Shown: positions 39,110 through 48,730 of the stretch, in pieces | How positions within the stretch are numbered: the first letter of the stretch is position 1 | Layout: each line of letters begins with the position of its first letter | Assembly (NCBI RefSeq): GCF_000172635.2 | Contig: NC_018632.1 | Location: 372,001 to 436,000, forward strand | DNA from: Alteromonas macleodii ATCC 27126 | Lineage (GTDB): Bacteria; Pseudomonadota; Gammaproteobacteria; Enterobacterales; Alteromonadaceae | Reading direction: 5' to 3' | Length of the DNA: 64,000 nt | The notes under the pieces: generated by a model | Told to the model about the DNA's origin: nothing | The model's input: only the letters and a program-made list of their open reading frames with translations | Databases searched by the model: none | Program-made: the position numbers and the translations under genes

Positions 39110-40585
39110 ATGAGTAAGTGTCCATTTTCAGGTGCAGCTATAAAACCTACTACGCTAACGTCTAGCAATGGTGCGCCCGTTGCCAATGATAATCAGAGCC
39201 GAACAGCGGGACCACGCGGGCCGGTTACGTTCGACAACCATTATTTGTTTGAGAAGCTTGCGCACTTCAACCGCGAGCGAATTCCAGAGCGTGTAGTTCA
39301 CGCAAGGGGCAGTGCTGCATATGGCACCTTTACGCTAACTAAGAGCTTATCTGACTACACTATTGCAGACTTTCTGCAAAAAGAGGGGCAAAAAACCGAC
39401 GTGTTTTTGCGCTTTTCTACCGTAGGTGGTGGTCAGGATTCAAGTGACTATGCCCGTGATCCTCGTGGTTTCTCAGTGAAGTTTTATACCGAACAGGGAA
39501 ACTGGGACATGGTAGGAAATAATACTCCGGTATTCTTCTTACGAGATGGCATCAAGTTTCCTGACTTCATTCACAGTCAAAAGAAAAACCCGCGTACGAA
39601 TTTGCCGGACCCGCAGGCCGTGTATGAGTTTTGGGCGAACAACCCTCAGTCATTACACCAATCGACAATCTTGATGTCTGATCGCGGTATTCCACTTTCA
39701 TATCGTCATGTGAATGGCTATAGCTCTCATACGTTGAGTTTCTGGAATAACGCAGGCGAACGCTATTGGGTGAAATGGCACTTTAAAACTAACCAAGGTA
39801 TTAAAACGCTAACTAGCGAAGAAGCGGCAAAGATGCCTGCTTATGGCGCTCAGCAAGACTTGGTCGAAAGCATTGATAACGGCGAATTTCCATCGTGGAC
39901 CGTAAATGTGCAGATTATGAATGAAGAGGAAGCGCGTAATTACCACATTAATCCGTTTGACCTAACGAAGGTGTGGCCGCACAGCGACTTTCCATTAATT
40001 GAAGTAGGGCAGTTGGAGTTAAACCGTAATGTTGATAACTACTTTGCAGAAACTGAGCAAGCAGCGTTCGCGCCGAGCAATTTGGTACCGGGTATTGGTG
40101 CGTCGCCAGACAGGATGCTTCAAGCGCGACTAATTGGCTATCAAGATGCGCACAGATACCGCATTGGTGCAAACTACAACCAAATACCGGTAAACGCGCC
40201 TCGTTGCCCAGTGCACAATTATCAACGAGATGGAGCCTTTGCGGGAATTAACCTAGCACTTGCAGGAAGTGGAGCCAACTTCTATCCAAACAATCGCGCG
40301 CGAGTTGGTGAGCCGGCTGAAGCACCAGAGGTTCAAGAGCCGCCTATGCCGCTTGAGCAAGACGCATGGTTAGATATTTACGATAACCGTGACGAAGATA
40401 ACTACTCACAGGCCGGTGACCTTTTCCGCATTATGAGTGAAGATCAAAAACAGCAGCTGGTTAACAACATTGCTGACGGCTTAAGCCAGGCAACGAAGGA
40501 CGTTCAAGAAGCCATGTTTGTGCAATACGATTTAGCCGACAGCGATTATGGTACTCGCGTGAGAAAGGCGGTAGCCAGCAAATAG
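39110..40585 (+). CDS. katA: Heme catalase (monofunctional, small subunit)
   Basis: Dismutates hydrogen peroxide. The 491-residue protein has the distal His in RVVHARGSAAYG, the distal Asn in MVGNNTPVFFLRD, and the proximal heme Tyr in RLIGYQDAHRYRIGANY; length fits small-subunit catalases. ATG at 39110 follows an AAGGAA ribosome site; a longer frame from 39083 is unlikely. A divergent hypothetical gene lies upstream and a palindromic repeat directly after the stop may serve as terminator. Confidence 0.96.
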   Translation: MSKCPFSGAAIKPTTLTSSNGAPVANDNQSRTAGPRGPVTFDNHYLFEKLAHFNRERIPERVVHARGSAAYGTFTLTKSLSDYTIADFLQKEGQKTDVFLRFSTVGGGQDSSDYARDPRGFSVKFYTEQGNWDMVGNNTPVFFLRDGIKFPDFIHSQKKNPRTNLPDPQAVYEFWANNPQSLHQSTILMSDRGIPLSYRHVNGYSSHTLSFWNNAGERYWVKWHFKTNQGIKTLTSEEAAKMPAYGAQQDLVESIDNGEFPSWTVNVQIMNEEEARNYHINPFDLTKVWPHSDFPLIEVGQLELNRNVDNYFAETEQAAFAPSNLVPGIGASPDRMLQARLIGYQDAHRYRIGANYNQIPVNAPRCPVHNYQRDGAFAGINLALAGSGANFYPNNRARVGEPAEAPEVQEPPMPLEQDAWLDIYDNRDEDNYSQAGDLFRIMSEDQKQQLVNNIADGLSQATKDVQEAMFVQYDLADSDYGTRVRKAVASK

Positions 40586-40591
40586 AGTAAA

Positions 40592-40635
40592 TGGGGTCAG
40601 AGTACTTTATTAAAATGTACTCTGACCCCTTTTTT
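40592..40635. repeat. REP-like inverted repeat / terminator between katA and tetR
   Basis: TGGGGTCAGAGTAC at 40592-40605 and GTACTCTGACCCC at 40617-40629 form a 13-14-bp stem around an 11-nt loop, followed by six T. It is the same unit as at 37992-38140 and sits in the convergent gap, where it can work as a terminator for katA. Confidence 0.85.
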
Positions 40636-41212
40636 ACTGGGTAGCGACTAGGGCGTAAACGTGCAAGCGAATGGCCTGAAGTGCGCGTTCTTTCCAATTG
40701 TTCCAAGTAATACGGTTGCTAATTTCGTGCTGATTCAACGTAATATAACCATGATTTAGTGCCCATACTTGCATAGCTACATCTTGCTTTTCTTCAACAG
40801 ACAGATCTTTTTTAATTAACGCAGCGGTAAGCTTAGTTAGCGTGATAAAGGCTTTTTCACCTGCCTCGATAGCTTCATCTGATGGCGTATAGTCTTTCAA
40901 CTTAGAAGCAAAAATTAGTCGATAATGGGCCGCATGAGTTTCTGAAAACGTTAAAATACGCTCGCAGCCATTAATCACTTTTTCTGCCGCAGTATTGCCA
41001 TCGGCTGCCAACATTTCACGCTCAACTAATTCGAAACCTTCGATGTAGAGCGCATCTAAAATACCCTGCTTACCTTTGAAATGGCTATAGATGCCAATCG
41101 TTGACATACCCGCACCGTCAGCAATGGCACGCACGCTAAGTGCATTCGTTCCGCCTTTCAAAAACAGTGCTGAGGCAGCGTCTAAGATCTTTTGTCGCGT
41201 ATCTTTTTTCAT
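40634..41212 (-). CDS. TetR-family transcriptional regulator
   Basis: A 192-residue repressor with the N-terminal helix-turn-helix (KILDAASALFLKGGTNALSVRAIADGAG..TIGIYSHFKGKQGILDALY) and a ligand domain with no recognised motif. It is divergent from the oxidoreductase gene; two copies of ATAAC-N3-GTTAT lie in the shared upstream region, so it most likely represses both itself and the oxidoreductase-DUF2855 pair. Confidence 0.9.
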   Translation of the reverse strand: MKKDTRQKILDAASALFLKGGTNALSVRAIADGAGMSTIGIYSHFKGKQGILDALYIEGFELVEREMLAADGNTAAEKVINGCERILTFSETHAAHYRLIFASKLKDYTPSDEAIEAGEKAFITLTKLTAALIKKDLSVEEKQDVAMQVWALNHGYITLNQHEISNRITWNNWKERALQAIRLHVYALVATQ

Positions 41213-41239
41213 TTACACATCATTTACATGTTGCGCAAT

Positions 41240-41278
41240 ATAACACCGTTATGTAAAGTGGTTTTATAACGCCGTTAT
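41240..41278. promoter_or_regulatory. Two TetR-type operators
   Basis: ATAACACCGTTAT (41240-41252) and ATAACGCCGTTAT (41266-41278) are near-identical palindromes, 26 bases centre to centre, in the divergent promoter region between the TetR gene and the oxidoreductase. The repeated exact half-sites strongly suggest the operators of this TetR protein. Confidence 0.75.
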
Positions 41279-41336
41279 ATCTCTTGGTTTAACACTTAAC
41301 CTGCCTGCCCGCAGGTTGTTCATAAGGACACTATAT

Positions 41337-42752
41337 ATGAAAACTGAGCAATTAACCTGCGATTATTTAATTGTTGGTGCTGGCGCGGTAGGGATGGCTT
41401 TTGCTGACGTACTACTTCACGAAACTAACGCTAACATTTTGATTATAGATAAAAATGCGAAGCCCGGAGGGCATTGGAACTATGCTTATCCCTTTGTCAC
41501 TCTTCACCAGCCTTCTGCTTTTTACGGCGTGTGTTCAAAAGAGTTAAATCGTGGCGTTATTGATAAAACAGGATTGAATGAAGGCCTAATGGGATTAGCT
41601 TCAGGCCAAGAAGTGAGTGCGTATTTCGATGCGGTAATGAACGAAACCTTTTTGCCTTCAAACCGAGTGCAGTATTACCCGCTTTGCGAATACAAGGGCA
41701 ATAACCAGTTTGTTTCTATGTTAAATAGCAAGCACTATAACGTTACGGTTAACAAGAAAATTGTTGATGCCACTTATCTAAACACTAATATTCCGCTTAC
41801 TCATACACCTAGCTTTACCCGCGACGACGACGTTGCATTTACGCCGGTTAATACCGTGGTTCAAATGATTGAAGGCTTTAACAACTATGTGGTTGTTGGT
41901 GGGGGTAAAACGGGTATTGATACCTGCCTATGGCTGCTTGAAAATCACGTCGCCCCGCATAATATCCACTGGGTAGTATCGCGAGATGCATGGTTACTGA
42001 ACCGGAAAAATACCCAGCCCTTAGATGACTTCTTCTTTCATTCTATTGGGGCACAAGCAAACCAAATGGAAGCTATCGCTGCGTCAAGTTCCATCGAGGA
42101 TATGTTCGACAAACTAGAAGAGCGGGGCGTTTTACTGCGTATTGATAAGAAAGTAAGACCCAGTATGTTTCACGGCGCAACGGTGAGCGAATTAGAGCTT
42201 AAAGCCTTACAAACTCTACCATCTGTCGTTAGACAAGGTCGGGTTAAACATATCAGCCGCGATAAGCTCAGATTTGAAGATACAACGTGGAGTATGCCAG
42301 ATAACGCGTTGGTTATTGACTGCTCAGCTTCTGCACTTACTAATTTAGAAATGAAAGCGGTGTTTGATGGCGACACCATCACCCCTCAAACAGTGCGTGC
42401 CTATCAACCTGTTTTTAGTGCGGCGCTTATTGCTCACGTTGAGGCGGCCTACAGCGATGAACAACAAAAGCAGATGCTGACACAAGTGGTCCCGCTGCCT
42501 AATCGCGACATCGATTGGTTACCAATGACTGCAGCAATGTTACGAAACATGCAAATTTGGGGTGAAGACCCAGCGCTTAAAGCGTGGATTTACCATTGTC
42601 GACTAGATGGCTTTTCAAAAATAGTACACGGCGTGGCAAAAGACGATATGCAAAAAATGCAGGTGTTAGGGCGATTGAAGCAAGCAGCGGCACCGGCCAT
42701 GCAAAAGCTGATGATTTACATACACAGCTTAAAAGCGAGCGGACAGCTTTAA
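41337..42752 (+). CDS. FAD/NAD(P)-binding oxidoreductase
   Basis: A 471-residue flavoprotein with an N-terminal FAD-binding Rossmann motif (DYLIVGAGAVGMAFAD), a PGGHWNYAYPF segment typical of flavin monooxygenase-like proteins, and a second nucleotide-binding motif in YVVVGGGKTGIDTCLWLLE. The start at 41337 follows AAGGACA. It is the first gene after the divergent TetR and is 16 bases ahead of the DUF2855 gene, so the two are an operon. The substrate is not known. Confidence 0.82.
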   Translation: MKTEQLTCDYLIVGAGAVGMAFADVLLHETNANILIIDKNAKPGGHWNYAYPFVTLHQPSAFYGVCSKELNRGVIDKTGLNEGLMGLASGQEVSAYFDAVMNETFLPSNRVQYYPLCEYKGNNQFVSMLNSKHYNVTVNKKIVDATYLNTNIPLTHTPSFTRDDDVAFTPVNTVVQMIEGFNNYVVVGGGKTGIDTCLWLLENHVAPHNIHWVVSRDAWLLNRKNTQPLDDFFFHSIGAQANQMEAIAASSSIEDMFDKLEERGVLLRIDKKVRPSMFHGATVSELELKALQTLPSVVRQGRVKHISRDKLRFEDTTWSMPDNALVIDCSASALTNLEMKAVFDGDTITPQTVRAYQPVFSAALIAHVEAAYSDEQQKQMLTQVVPLPNRDIDWLPMTAAMLRNMQIWGEDPALKAWIYHCRLDGFSKIVHGVAKDDMQKMQVLGRLKQAAAPAMQKLMIYIHSLKASGQL

Positions 42753-42768
42753 AAGGTTATAAATATCG

Positions 42769-43881
42769 ATGAAACAGTTTCAAATAGACAAAACGAACCC
42801 AAATCGCTTTCGGATAAAACAAACAGTTGATAGCCCTGATAACGCGCAGACAGAGGGTGCTGGAAAGGCAAAAAACGTAGTAATCAAAATTGAAAGGTTC
42901 GCGTTTACTGCCAATAACTTGACCTATTATATGGTGGGTGACAAGCTTGGTTATTGGCAGTTTTTTCCACCCATTAATACAAGTAGTAACGAAAACTGGG
43001 GTGTTATTCCGGTATGGGGCGTGGGTCAAGTAATTAGCTCTAACAACGATGCGGTAGAAGTAGGAAGTCGTTTCCTTGGTTATTTCCCGCCCGCTGAATA
43101 TTTGGTTATGGCTAACACTACGGTGACAAACAACAATTTAATAGACTGTAGCCCTCATCGTTTGAAGTTGCCCCAAGGGTATAATGTCTACCGACCACTT
43201 CCTTCACTAACGGCCCACGCTAACGCTGAAATAAGCACTAAGCAGCACGAGCAAGAAAACTTTCAGATGTTGCTGTGGCCGCTTTACGCAACATCCTTTT
43301 GTTTATCAGAAGTGGTCGATGCTATACCTGGGGCACAAAGAGAGCAGTTATTAGTATTAAGTGCTTCAAGCAAAACCAGTTTAGGGCTTGCTTTTGCGTT
43401 TAAAGAAGCCGGTATTAACGCAATAGGTGTAACCTCTGAAAAGCGTGTTGCATCACTAGAAGCATTGGGTGTATACAGCGCCGTTATTGGTTATGAACAG
43501 CTGGACATGTTGCAACTGAAAAGCACTGTTGTGGTCGACATGTCAGGTAATGCTCAGGTCAAAGCATCCATCAAACATAAACTTGGTGAACACCTAACAA
43601 GATACATCAGCGTAGGGCTTACTCACTGGCAGGACATTAAGCCGTCAAGCGATGAGGAGTTCTTCTTTGCTCCTGCTCATATACAGCAGCGTATGTCTGA
43701 GATTGGGATTGCTGAGTACCAGAAGTTAAGTAGCGGGTTTGTATCAAAAGCCATTGTGTGGAGCGCCGGTTGGTTAAACGTTAAAGAGCGTGAAGGGTTG
43801 AGCGCGCTACAAGATGACTTTAGCGAACATCAGCAAGGCCTCATTCCTTCAAATGAAGGAAGAATATACACACTTGCTTAG
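42769..43881 (+). CDS. DUF2855 family protein
   Basis: A 370-residue protein of the DUF2855 family, distantly like medium-chain dehydrogenases: an N-terminal part with FTANNLTYYMVGDKLGYWQFFP, a VWGVGQV segment, and a Rossmann-like C-terminal part with LLVLSASSKTSLGLAFAFKEA. The function is unknown. Its coupling with a flavoprotein and a TetR regulator suggests a stepwise oxidation or detoxification of a small molecule. Confidence 0.85.
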   Translation: MKQFQIDKTNPNRFRIKQTVDSPDNAQTEGAGKAKNVVIKIERFAFTANNLTYYMVGDKLGYWQFFPPINTSSNENWGVIPVWGVGQVISSNNDAVEVGSRFLGYFPPAEYLVMANTTVTNNNLIDCSPHRLKLPQGYNVYRPLPSLTAHANAEISTKQHEQENFQMLLWPLYATSFCLSEVVDAIPGAQREQLLVLSASSKTSLGLAFAFKEAGINAIGVTSEKRVASLEALGVYSAVIGYEQLDMLQLKSTVVVDMSGNAQVKASIKHKLGEHLTRYISVGLTHWQDIKPSSDEEFFFAPAHIQQRMSEIGIAEYQKLSSGFVSKAIVWSAGWLNVKEREGLSALQDDFSEHQQGLIPSNEGRIYTLA

Positions 43882-43909
43882 CGCGTAACCAGAGCGCCCA
43901 TATTGAGTT

Positions 43910-43934
43910 CGAGCGCTTTGATAAAAAGCGCTCG
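43910..43934. terminator. Hairpin in the convergent gap
   Basis: Ten-base perfect arms CGAGCGCTTT and AAAGCGCTCG with a 5-nt loop between the DUF2855 gene and the converging hydrolase gene. No long T-tract follows, but the stem is strong and well placed for either strand. Confidence 0.55.
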
Positions 43935-43947
43935 CTCGAGGGTAATA

Positions 43948-44802
43948 TCACACATACTGATTAAAATAATTGGTGACCTTAGGCCATAAATGCTGACATT
44001 TACGGGAGAAAAACTTCATGTGACCTATTTCTTTTACGTTGTAGGCCTGTGGATCTAGCTCCTCAACTTCTGCTTCCATATTGGGGAAAACGCTAATCAT
44101 ATCGTGAACGTTATGAATATTAGCAATATCGTCGTCATTGGCGAGCAGCCATTTAGAAGGTATCTGAATGGTGTCGTAGTGATGCTCGTTAACATCACTG
44201 CCAAAGCCTGTTTTTACGTAGCCTTTACCGTTACACCATTTTTGCCACTGACGGGCCACTTTTTTAGGTAGTGGCTCTCCCATGCCGACCCACTGAGATT
44301 TAGTATGGCCGAACAGTAAATTACTCACGGGAATGTAGAAATTCATGAAGAAATGGGCTTTTAGCAAATAGCTTTTACGCATGTTTCTCAGACTGCCCGA
44401 AGAGCTACCAAAATTACAAAAGGCAGTAAGGTCGTGCACATTATGCATCAAACCCAGCAGCTGACCACCTGCACTATGACCAACAAGAAAGTAGGGGACG
44501 TTAGGGAAATGAATTTTCAATGTCTCTAGCACCGCTGGCATATCTTGCTCGCCCCATGTTACCAACGACGCATCGCTTTCTTTAACGCTGCTTTTTACCG
44601 AACCGCCAATACCTCTGTTATCGAAGGTGATAACACCAAAGCCTTGTTCACATAAATAGGCGGCAAAAGCGCTGTAGAATTGCCGTTTTATACCCGTTGC
44701 AGGGCCAATCATAACTGCAGCTTTAGCGGGGGAATGTGGAGTAAAAAGTGAAGCTGCTAGATGAGTACCATCTTCACAGGTTACTTGAATATCCTTTGTC
44801 AT
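43948..44802 (-). CDS. Alpha/beta hydrolase
   Basis: A 284-residue serine hydrolase with oxyanion-side ATGIKRQFYSAFAAYL, FDNRGIGGS and nucleophile Ser in LVGHSAGGQLLG. The acid and His appear in the C-terminal part (ANDDDIANIHNV, KEIGHMKFF). The start at 44802 fits the family; an in-frame start at 44850 adds 16 residues. It converges on the DUF2855 gene, so a shared pathway is possible but not shown. Confidence 0.88.
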   Translation of the reverse strand: MTKDIQVTCEDGTHLAASLFTPHSPAKAAVMIGPATGIKRQFYSAFAAYLCEQGFGVITFDNRGIGGSVKSSVKESDASLVTWGEQDMPAVLETLKIHFPNVPYFLVGHSAGGQLLGLMHNVHDLTAFCNFGSSSGSLRNMRKSYLLKAHFFMNFYIPVSNLLFGHTKSQWVGMGEPLPKKVARQWQKWCNGKGYVKTGFGSDVNEHHYDTIQIPSKWLLANDDDIANIHNVHDMISVFPNMEAEVEELDPQAYNVKEIGHMKFFSRKCQHLWPKVTNYFNQYV

Positions 44803-44946
44803 CGTCTTGCTCACAAGGCATACCTTAGTTTTCGTTACGCTTCTGGTCATACCAGTAAAGCGCCGATTGTTAAGATTTGCAATAGTACGACTATTTCAAT
44901 TTCTGATAATTCCACATGTTGAACGCAAGTCGCGATTTTCATGTTT

Positions 44947-47184
44947 TTATGCGCGTGCTTTTGCCGTCTTAACCCAATGCTCAATAGGAGCCGGTTTTCC
45001 AAATAAATATCCTTGGAAAATATTGAAACCCATGTCTTTAAGTACACGCAGCTGCGCCTGTGTTTCTACCCCTTCGGCAATGGTCTGCATGTCTAGACTC
45101 TTAGCGAGGTCTAGAGTCATCTTAACAATCTTGCGATGTCGTTCAGACGTTTCTACTCTTTCTACAAACTCTCTATCTACCTTTATAACGCTAGCAGACA
45201 TATCAATAAGCTGGGAAAGTGATGCGTGACCAGTGCCGAAGTCGTCAATAATAATGGTTGCTCCCACATTGGCTAACGACGTTAAGCGTCGCTTAGTCTC
45301 GTAATGGCTGGCTAATACAGACGTCTCTGTTAGCTCTAATTTAAGGCGTTCTCCGAGCTCAGGGCTCTCTGAGAAGCGACGTAATAGCTTTTCATAAAAG
45401 AGGTCGCTAAGTAATTCTGGCCCCGATAAGTTGATCGCTAGGGGGACCTTGGGTAGGTTGCTAGGCCACTTGTCTAAAAGTGCCAAGGTGCCATCGATAA
45501 TTTTTTGTGTGAACAGTACTTCCCATTTGTTTTCTTCCACCAAAGGCAGAAACTGAAATGGTTGAAGAACGGTACCAGACTTTGGCTCTTTCAATCTTGC
45601 CAGCACTTCGTAGCCCACCGTAACGCCATGGAGCGACACCTGAGGCTGCAAATACAAAGCAAGACACCCATTATCAAGAAGGGCCTTTACCTTATCTTTT
45701 TGTTGCGTATTTTCTCGAATAGTTTTCACCGTATTGATACTAAAGGAGATGTACGGCGCGAATTCATCGCTTTGGCTTAACGCTATTGCGCAGCACTCGG
45801 CGGCCGCATCTAAACTAATTTCACGACTGGCATGATAATGCCCCGCTCGCCATTTCAGCATATGTTCTACAGTGCCTCGCGCTGAGTTGATAACCATGCT
45901 GGTGGGCAATCGACGCTCAAGATAATGTTCTATACTTTGTGTTGAAAGATGTTTGCCGTTTACGGTAAATAAGAATTTAGCGCCAGGGAATTGATATACC
46001 GAGACATCATTTGTAAATTCGCTTTGTAAAAGTGACGCTACGCTTAAAAGCAGCTGATCACCTTGACTGTAACCGTATTGCAGGTTTACTTCTCTGAGGT
46101 TAGCCAGTTTCAGCAGGACAATATGTCGATTTAAAATACTCTCGCTCGACTCCGCTATTTTCCAAAAGTGATGGTTTTTCAGTCCCGTTAGTTCATTAAA
46201 ATAGTGCTTCTCATACTGCTGCTTCTTGAATGCATCAAACTCCATCAAGCTTTTCTTATTGGCGGATATATCATGGCAGTGGATAAGTTGTTTTTTGTGA
46301 TGCTCAAGGCTAGCAGGTTGAAGCTTAAATTCTCGTTCGGGTGTGTTAAAAATGGAAGCGTGTTGGTTTACACCCTTTGTAATGGGGTGAGATAAAGAGA
46401 AGAGATCTTGAATATATTCACTCTCTGGCCGGTACTTTTTGACTAGCGCTCTTGCAGCCTTGTTAGCCTGAATTATGCGCCCTTGTTCGTCACAAAAGAA
46501 AGACGGTGTACCACCATTGTTAAAAATTTCCTGATAACGGCTAACAAGTTTATTAAGCTTTTTGCTTTGTAATAAATTGTGCTCAGACTGTTTTTCTAAT
46601 GACGACATGACCCGCAGTACAGCCATTGGAATGCAGAAATTGAAAAACAGGAAAATTAACGATGCTAAATACGTGTGGGTATCCGGCAATGTAATATCAA
46701 TGCCGAACAAAGGAGATACTTGCGTATTGTTCAGCAGTAAATAATACGGAATGAGATTGAATAGCATGGTCGCAATGGATGCTTTCACCCCATACAAAAC
46801 TCGAACAATAATAGGCAGCGTAAACAGCAAAAGTAAGCCATAACGCGCCGATTCTAAGTCTATTGTGAAGAAGAGTATGCACAGGGAAGCTCCAACTACC
46901 GCTAAAACTAAGCACGCAGAAGCGATCTTTATATGCTTCAAGCCTATCGAAAGTGTGGCGAAGAGAAAAGCAGTGAAGCCCAGCGTTAAGTACATAACAT
47001 AATAAAGTTCCTGTACATACGCAGTATATGAAGAGTGCGCCACGATGGCCGAGGTAAGGACAACGCCAATGAGCAGAATAGTGCGCAGCACACTGAGGCG
47101 CCACACGTCAGCATCGGTGGTTCTTAGGTTATCTTCATCAACTAAAAGATAGTGTTTTAAAATTCTTATTGTTCGAGAAATCAC
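44947..47184 (-). CDS. Membrane EAL-domain c-di-GMP phosphodiesterase with degenerate GGDEF
   Basis: A 745-residue protein: six or seven N-terminal transmembrane helices (about 30-205), a PAS-like segment (about 215-320), a GGDEF-like domain in which the signature is replaced by FPGAKF, so cyclase activity is not expected, and a C-terminal EAL domain. The EAL signature reads EVL (GYEVLARL) and the remaining catalytic residues are intact (INLSGPEL, LELTETS, IIDDFGTGHASL, KVDREF, AEGVET). It probably degrades c-di-GMP in response to a membrane signal. It stands alone between the hydrolase and arg genes. Confidence 0.9.
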   Translation of the reverse strand: MISRTIRILKHYLLVDEDNLRTTDADVWRLSVLRTILLIGVVLTSAIVAHSSYTAYVQELYYVMYLTLGFTAFLFATLSIGLKHIKIASACLVLAVVGASLCILFFTIDLESARYGLLLLFTLPIIVRVLYGVKASIATMLFNLIPYYLLLNNTQVSPLFGIDITLPDTHTYLASLIFLFFNFCIPMAVLRVMSSLEKQSEHNLLQSKKLNKLVSRYQEIFNNGGTPSFFCDEQGRIIQANKAARALVKKYRPESEYIQDLFSLSHPITKGVNQHASIFNTPEREFKLQPASLEHHKKQLIHCHDISANKKSLMEFDAFKKQQYEKHYFNELTGLKNHHFWKIAESSESILNRHIVLLKLANLREVNLQYGYSQGDQLLLSVASLLQSEFTNDVSVYQFPGAKFLFTVNGKHLSTQSIEHYLERRLPTSMVINSARGTVEHMLKWRAGHYHASREISLDAAAECCAIALSQSDEFAPYISFSINTVKTIRENTQQKDKVKALLDNGCLALYLQPQVSLHGVTVGYEVLARLKEPKSGTVLQPFQFLPLVEENKWEVLFTQKIIDGTLALLDKWPSNLPKVPLAINLSGPELLSDLFYEKLLRRFSESPELGERLKLELTETSVLASHYETKRRLTSLANVGATIIIDDFGTGHASLSQLIDMSASVIKVDREFVERVETSERHRKIVKMTLDLAKSLDMQTIAEGVETQAQLRVLKDMGFNIFQGYLFGKPAPIEHWVKTAKARA

Positions 47185-47341
47185 TAGTAAACCGCTGACG
47201 TTTAAATAAGTTCAATACTAGAGTGTTGCAAATAATTCACCGGAGTGAATGGTTTAATATAACCCTTTGCTAATGTGAGTGGTAGCAATAAACATAGTCA
47301 TAACACTAATATATTCAATATGATATAAAAAGGAGAGGGAA

Positions 47342-47370
47342 GTTTCCTTACTAATTAACAATAAGGAAAC
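47342..47370. terminator. Hairpin downstream of the arg operon
   Basis: Nine-base arms GTTTCCTTA and TAAGGAAAC with an 11-nt loop lie about 30 bases past the end of argA on the minus strand. The minus-strand bases that follow are CTTCCCTCTCC, not a pure U-run, so it is only a candidate terminator. Confidence 0.4.
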
Positions 47371-47402
47371 GTCTTAATTGATTGAGCTTAGTGCGCAGGG
47401 CC

Positions 47403-48712
47403 TTATACCGATAAAGTGAATACTTTAGAATTACGCTGGAAGTTATATAGCTCTTTCTTCACGGCAGGTAGCGCACTTATGTCAGCAGGTTCAAACCCTT
47501 GCTCTAAAAACCAGTGTGCGGTAACTGTGGTCAGTACAAAAATGCTGTTAATACCGGCTTCTTTAGCACGGGTGCGCACTTCATCTAAAATCCGTTCGCC
47601 ACGGTTTTTGCCGCGATAGTCTTGGTGGGTCGCCACACAGGCTAGTTCGGCACAGCCGTCTTCAGGGTATAAATACAAGGCTGCACAGGCGATGATCATG
47701 CCGTCGCGCACGATGACAATAAACTGGTTAATTTCGTTCTCTAGACGCTCACGAGAACGCTTTACCAATACGCCGCTTTCTTCTAGCGGTTTTATCAGCT
47801 TTAAGATACCGCCCACATCTTCAATAGTGGCTGCACGCAGTTGTTCATAATGGTGCTCCATAACTAGTGAACCCGTTCCGTCGCGGGTGAACAATTCTTG
47901 AAGCAAGGCGCCGTCTTTTTCAAAACTGATGCAGTGGGCACGAGGCACACCTGCAGCAACGCTGGTGGTAAGGGCACTTAACACCGTATCTTCGGTGGTA
48001 ATGTCGCCTGCCATGATAAGCTGTTCTAATTGAGGGCGTTCAATGGTGCGAAGTAAACGACCTTCGCGGTTGTATACACCATCAAAATTCGAAAATACGA
48101 TCAGCTTGTCAGCTTTAAGGGCTATAGCCGCCTGCGTAGCTACATCTTCGTGAGACAAGTTAAACACTTCTCCCGTTGATGAATAGCCCATAGGCGATAG
48201 CAGCACAATTGAGCCATCGTTTAAGTGGTCGTTAATGCCGGTCGTATCAATACGACGCACTAAACCAGTGTTTCAAAATCAACGCCGCCTCGCACGCCCA
48301 TTGGTTTGGCAACGACCAAGTTGCCCGAGCACACGCGTATTTGCGAGCCGTGCATAGGTGAGTTTGGTAGCCCCATAGTCAATAAGGCTTCTACCTGAGA
48401 GCGTACCGAGCCGGCGGCATCTTTAACGCACTCAAGGGTTTGTTTGTCGGTAATGCGTACACCGCTTTCAAAGCGACCTTCGATGTTGCGAAGGGCAACG
48501 CGCTGATCAATCTGTGGGCGGGCACCGTGCACTACGACCACGCGCACGCCTAAGCTGTTAAGTAGGGCAATGTCGTGAATAATATTAGGGAAATTAGGAT
48601 GTTCGATGGCTTCGCCACCGAACATCAAAACGAAGGTCTTTCCCTGGTGAGCATTAATATAGGGCAGTGAACTGCGAAACAGTTTTATGCCGTCATGATG
48701 CGCTAATACCAT
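47403..48712 (-). pseudogene. argA: N-acetylglutamate synthase, split by a frameshift
   Basis: First committed enzyme of arginine synthesis, here in two frames. The first part (48260-48712, 150 residues, from MVLAHHDGIK) carries the start of the amino-acid-kinase-like domain and ends after GGVDFETLV at a TAG. The second part (47403-48260, 285 residues) begins with a GTG as VRRIDTTGI and holds the rest of that domain and the C-terminal GNAT domain. Aligned by eye with E. coli ArgA the two parts join with exactly one codon missing one base, so a single-base deletion near 48258-48262 explains the break. Stop and restart overlap as TAGTG, so reinitiation could make two pieces. It may also be a sequencing error. 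The two parts together would be about the normal 436-residue length. Confidence 0.9.
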
Positions 48713-48730
48713 CTAAGCAGTTCCTTGTCG

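Noticed and set aside
48255..48270. Programmed -1 frameshift in argA
   Set aside because: The bases at the junction (GGTTTAG) do not fit an X-XXY-YYZ slippery heptamer and no downstream pseudoknot is apparent; a plain deletion or reinitiation is simpler.
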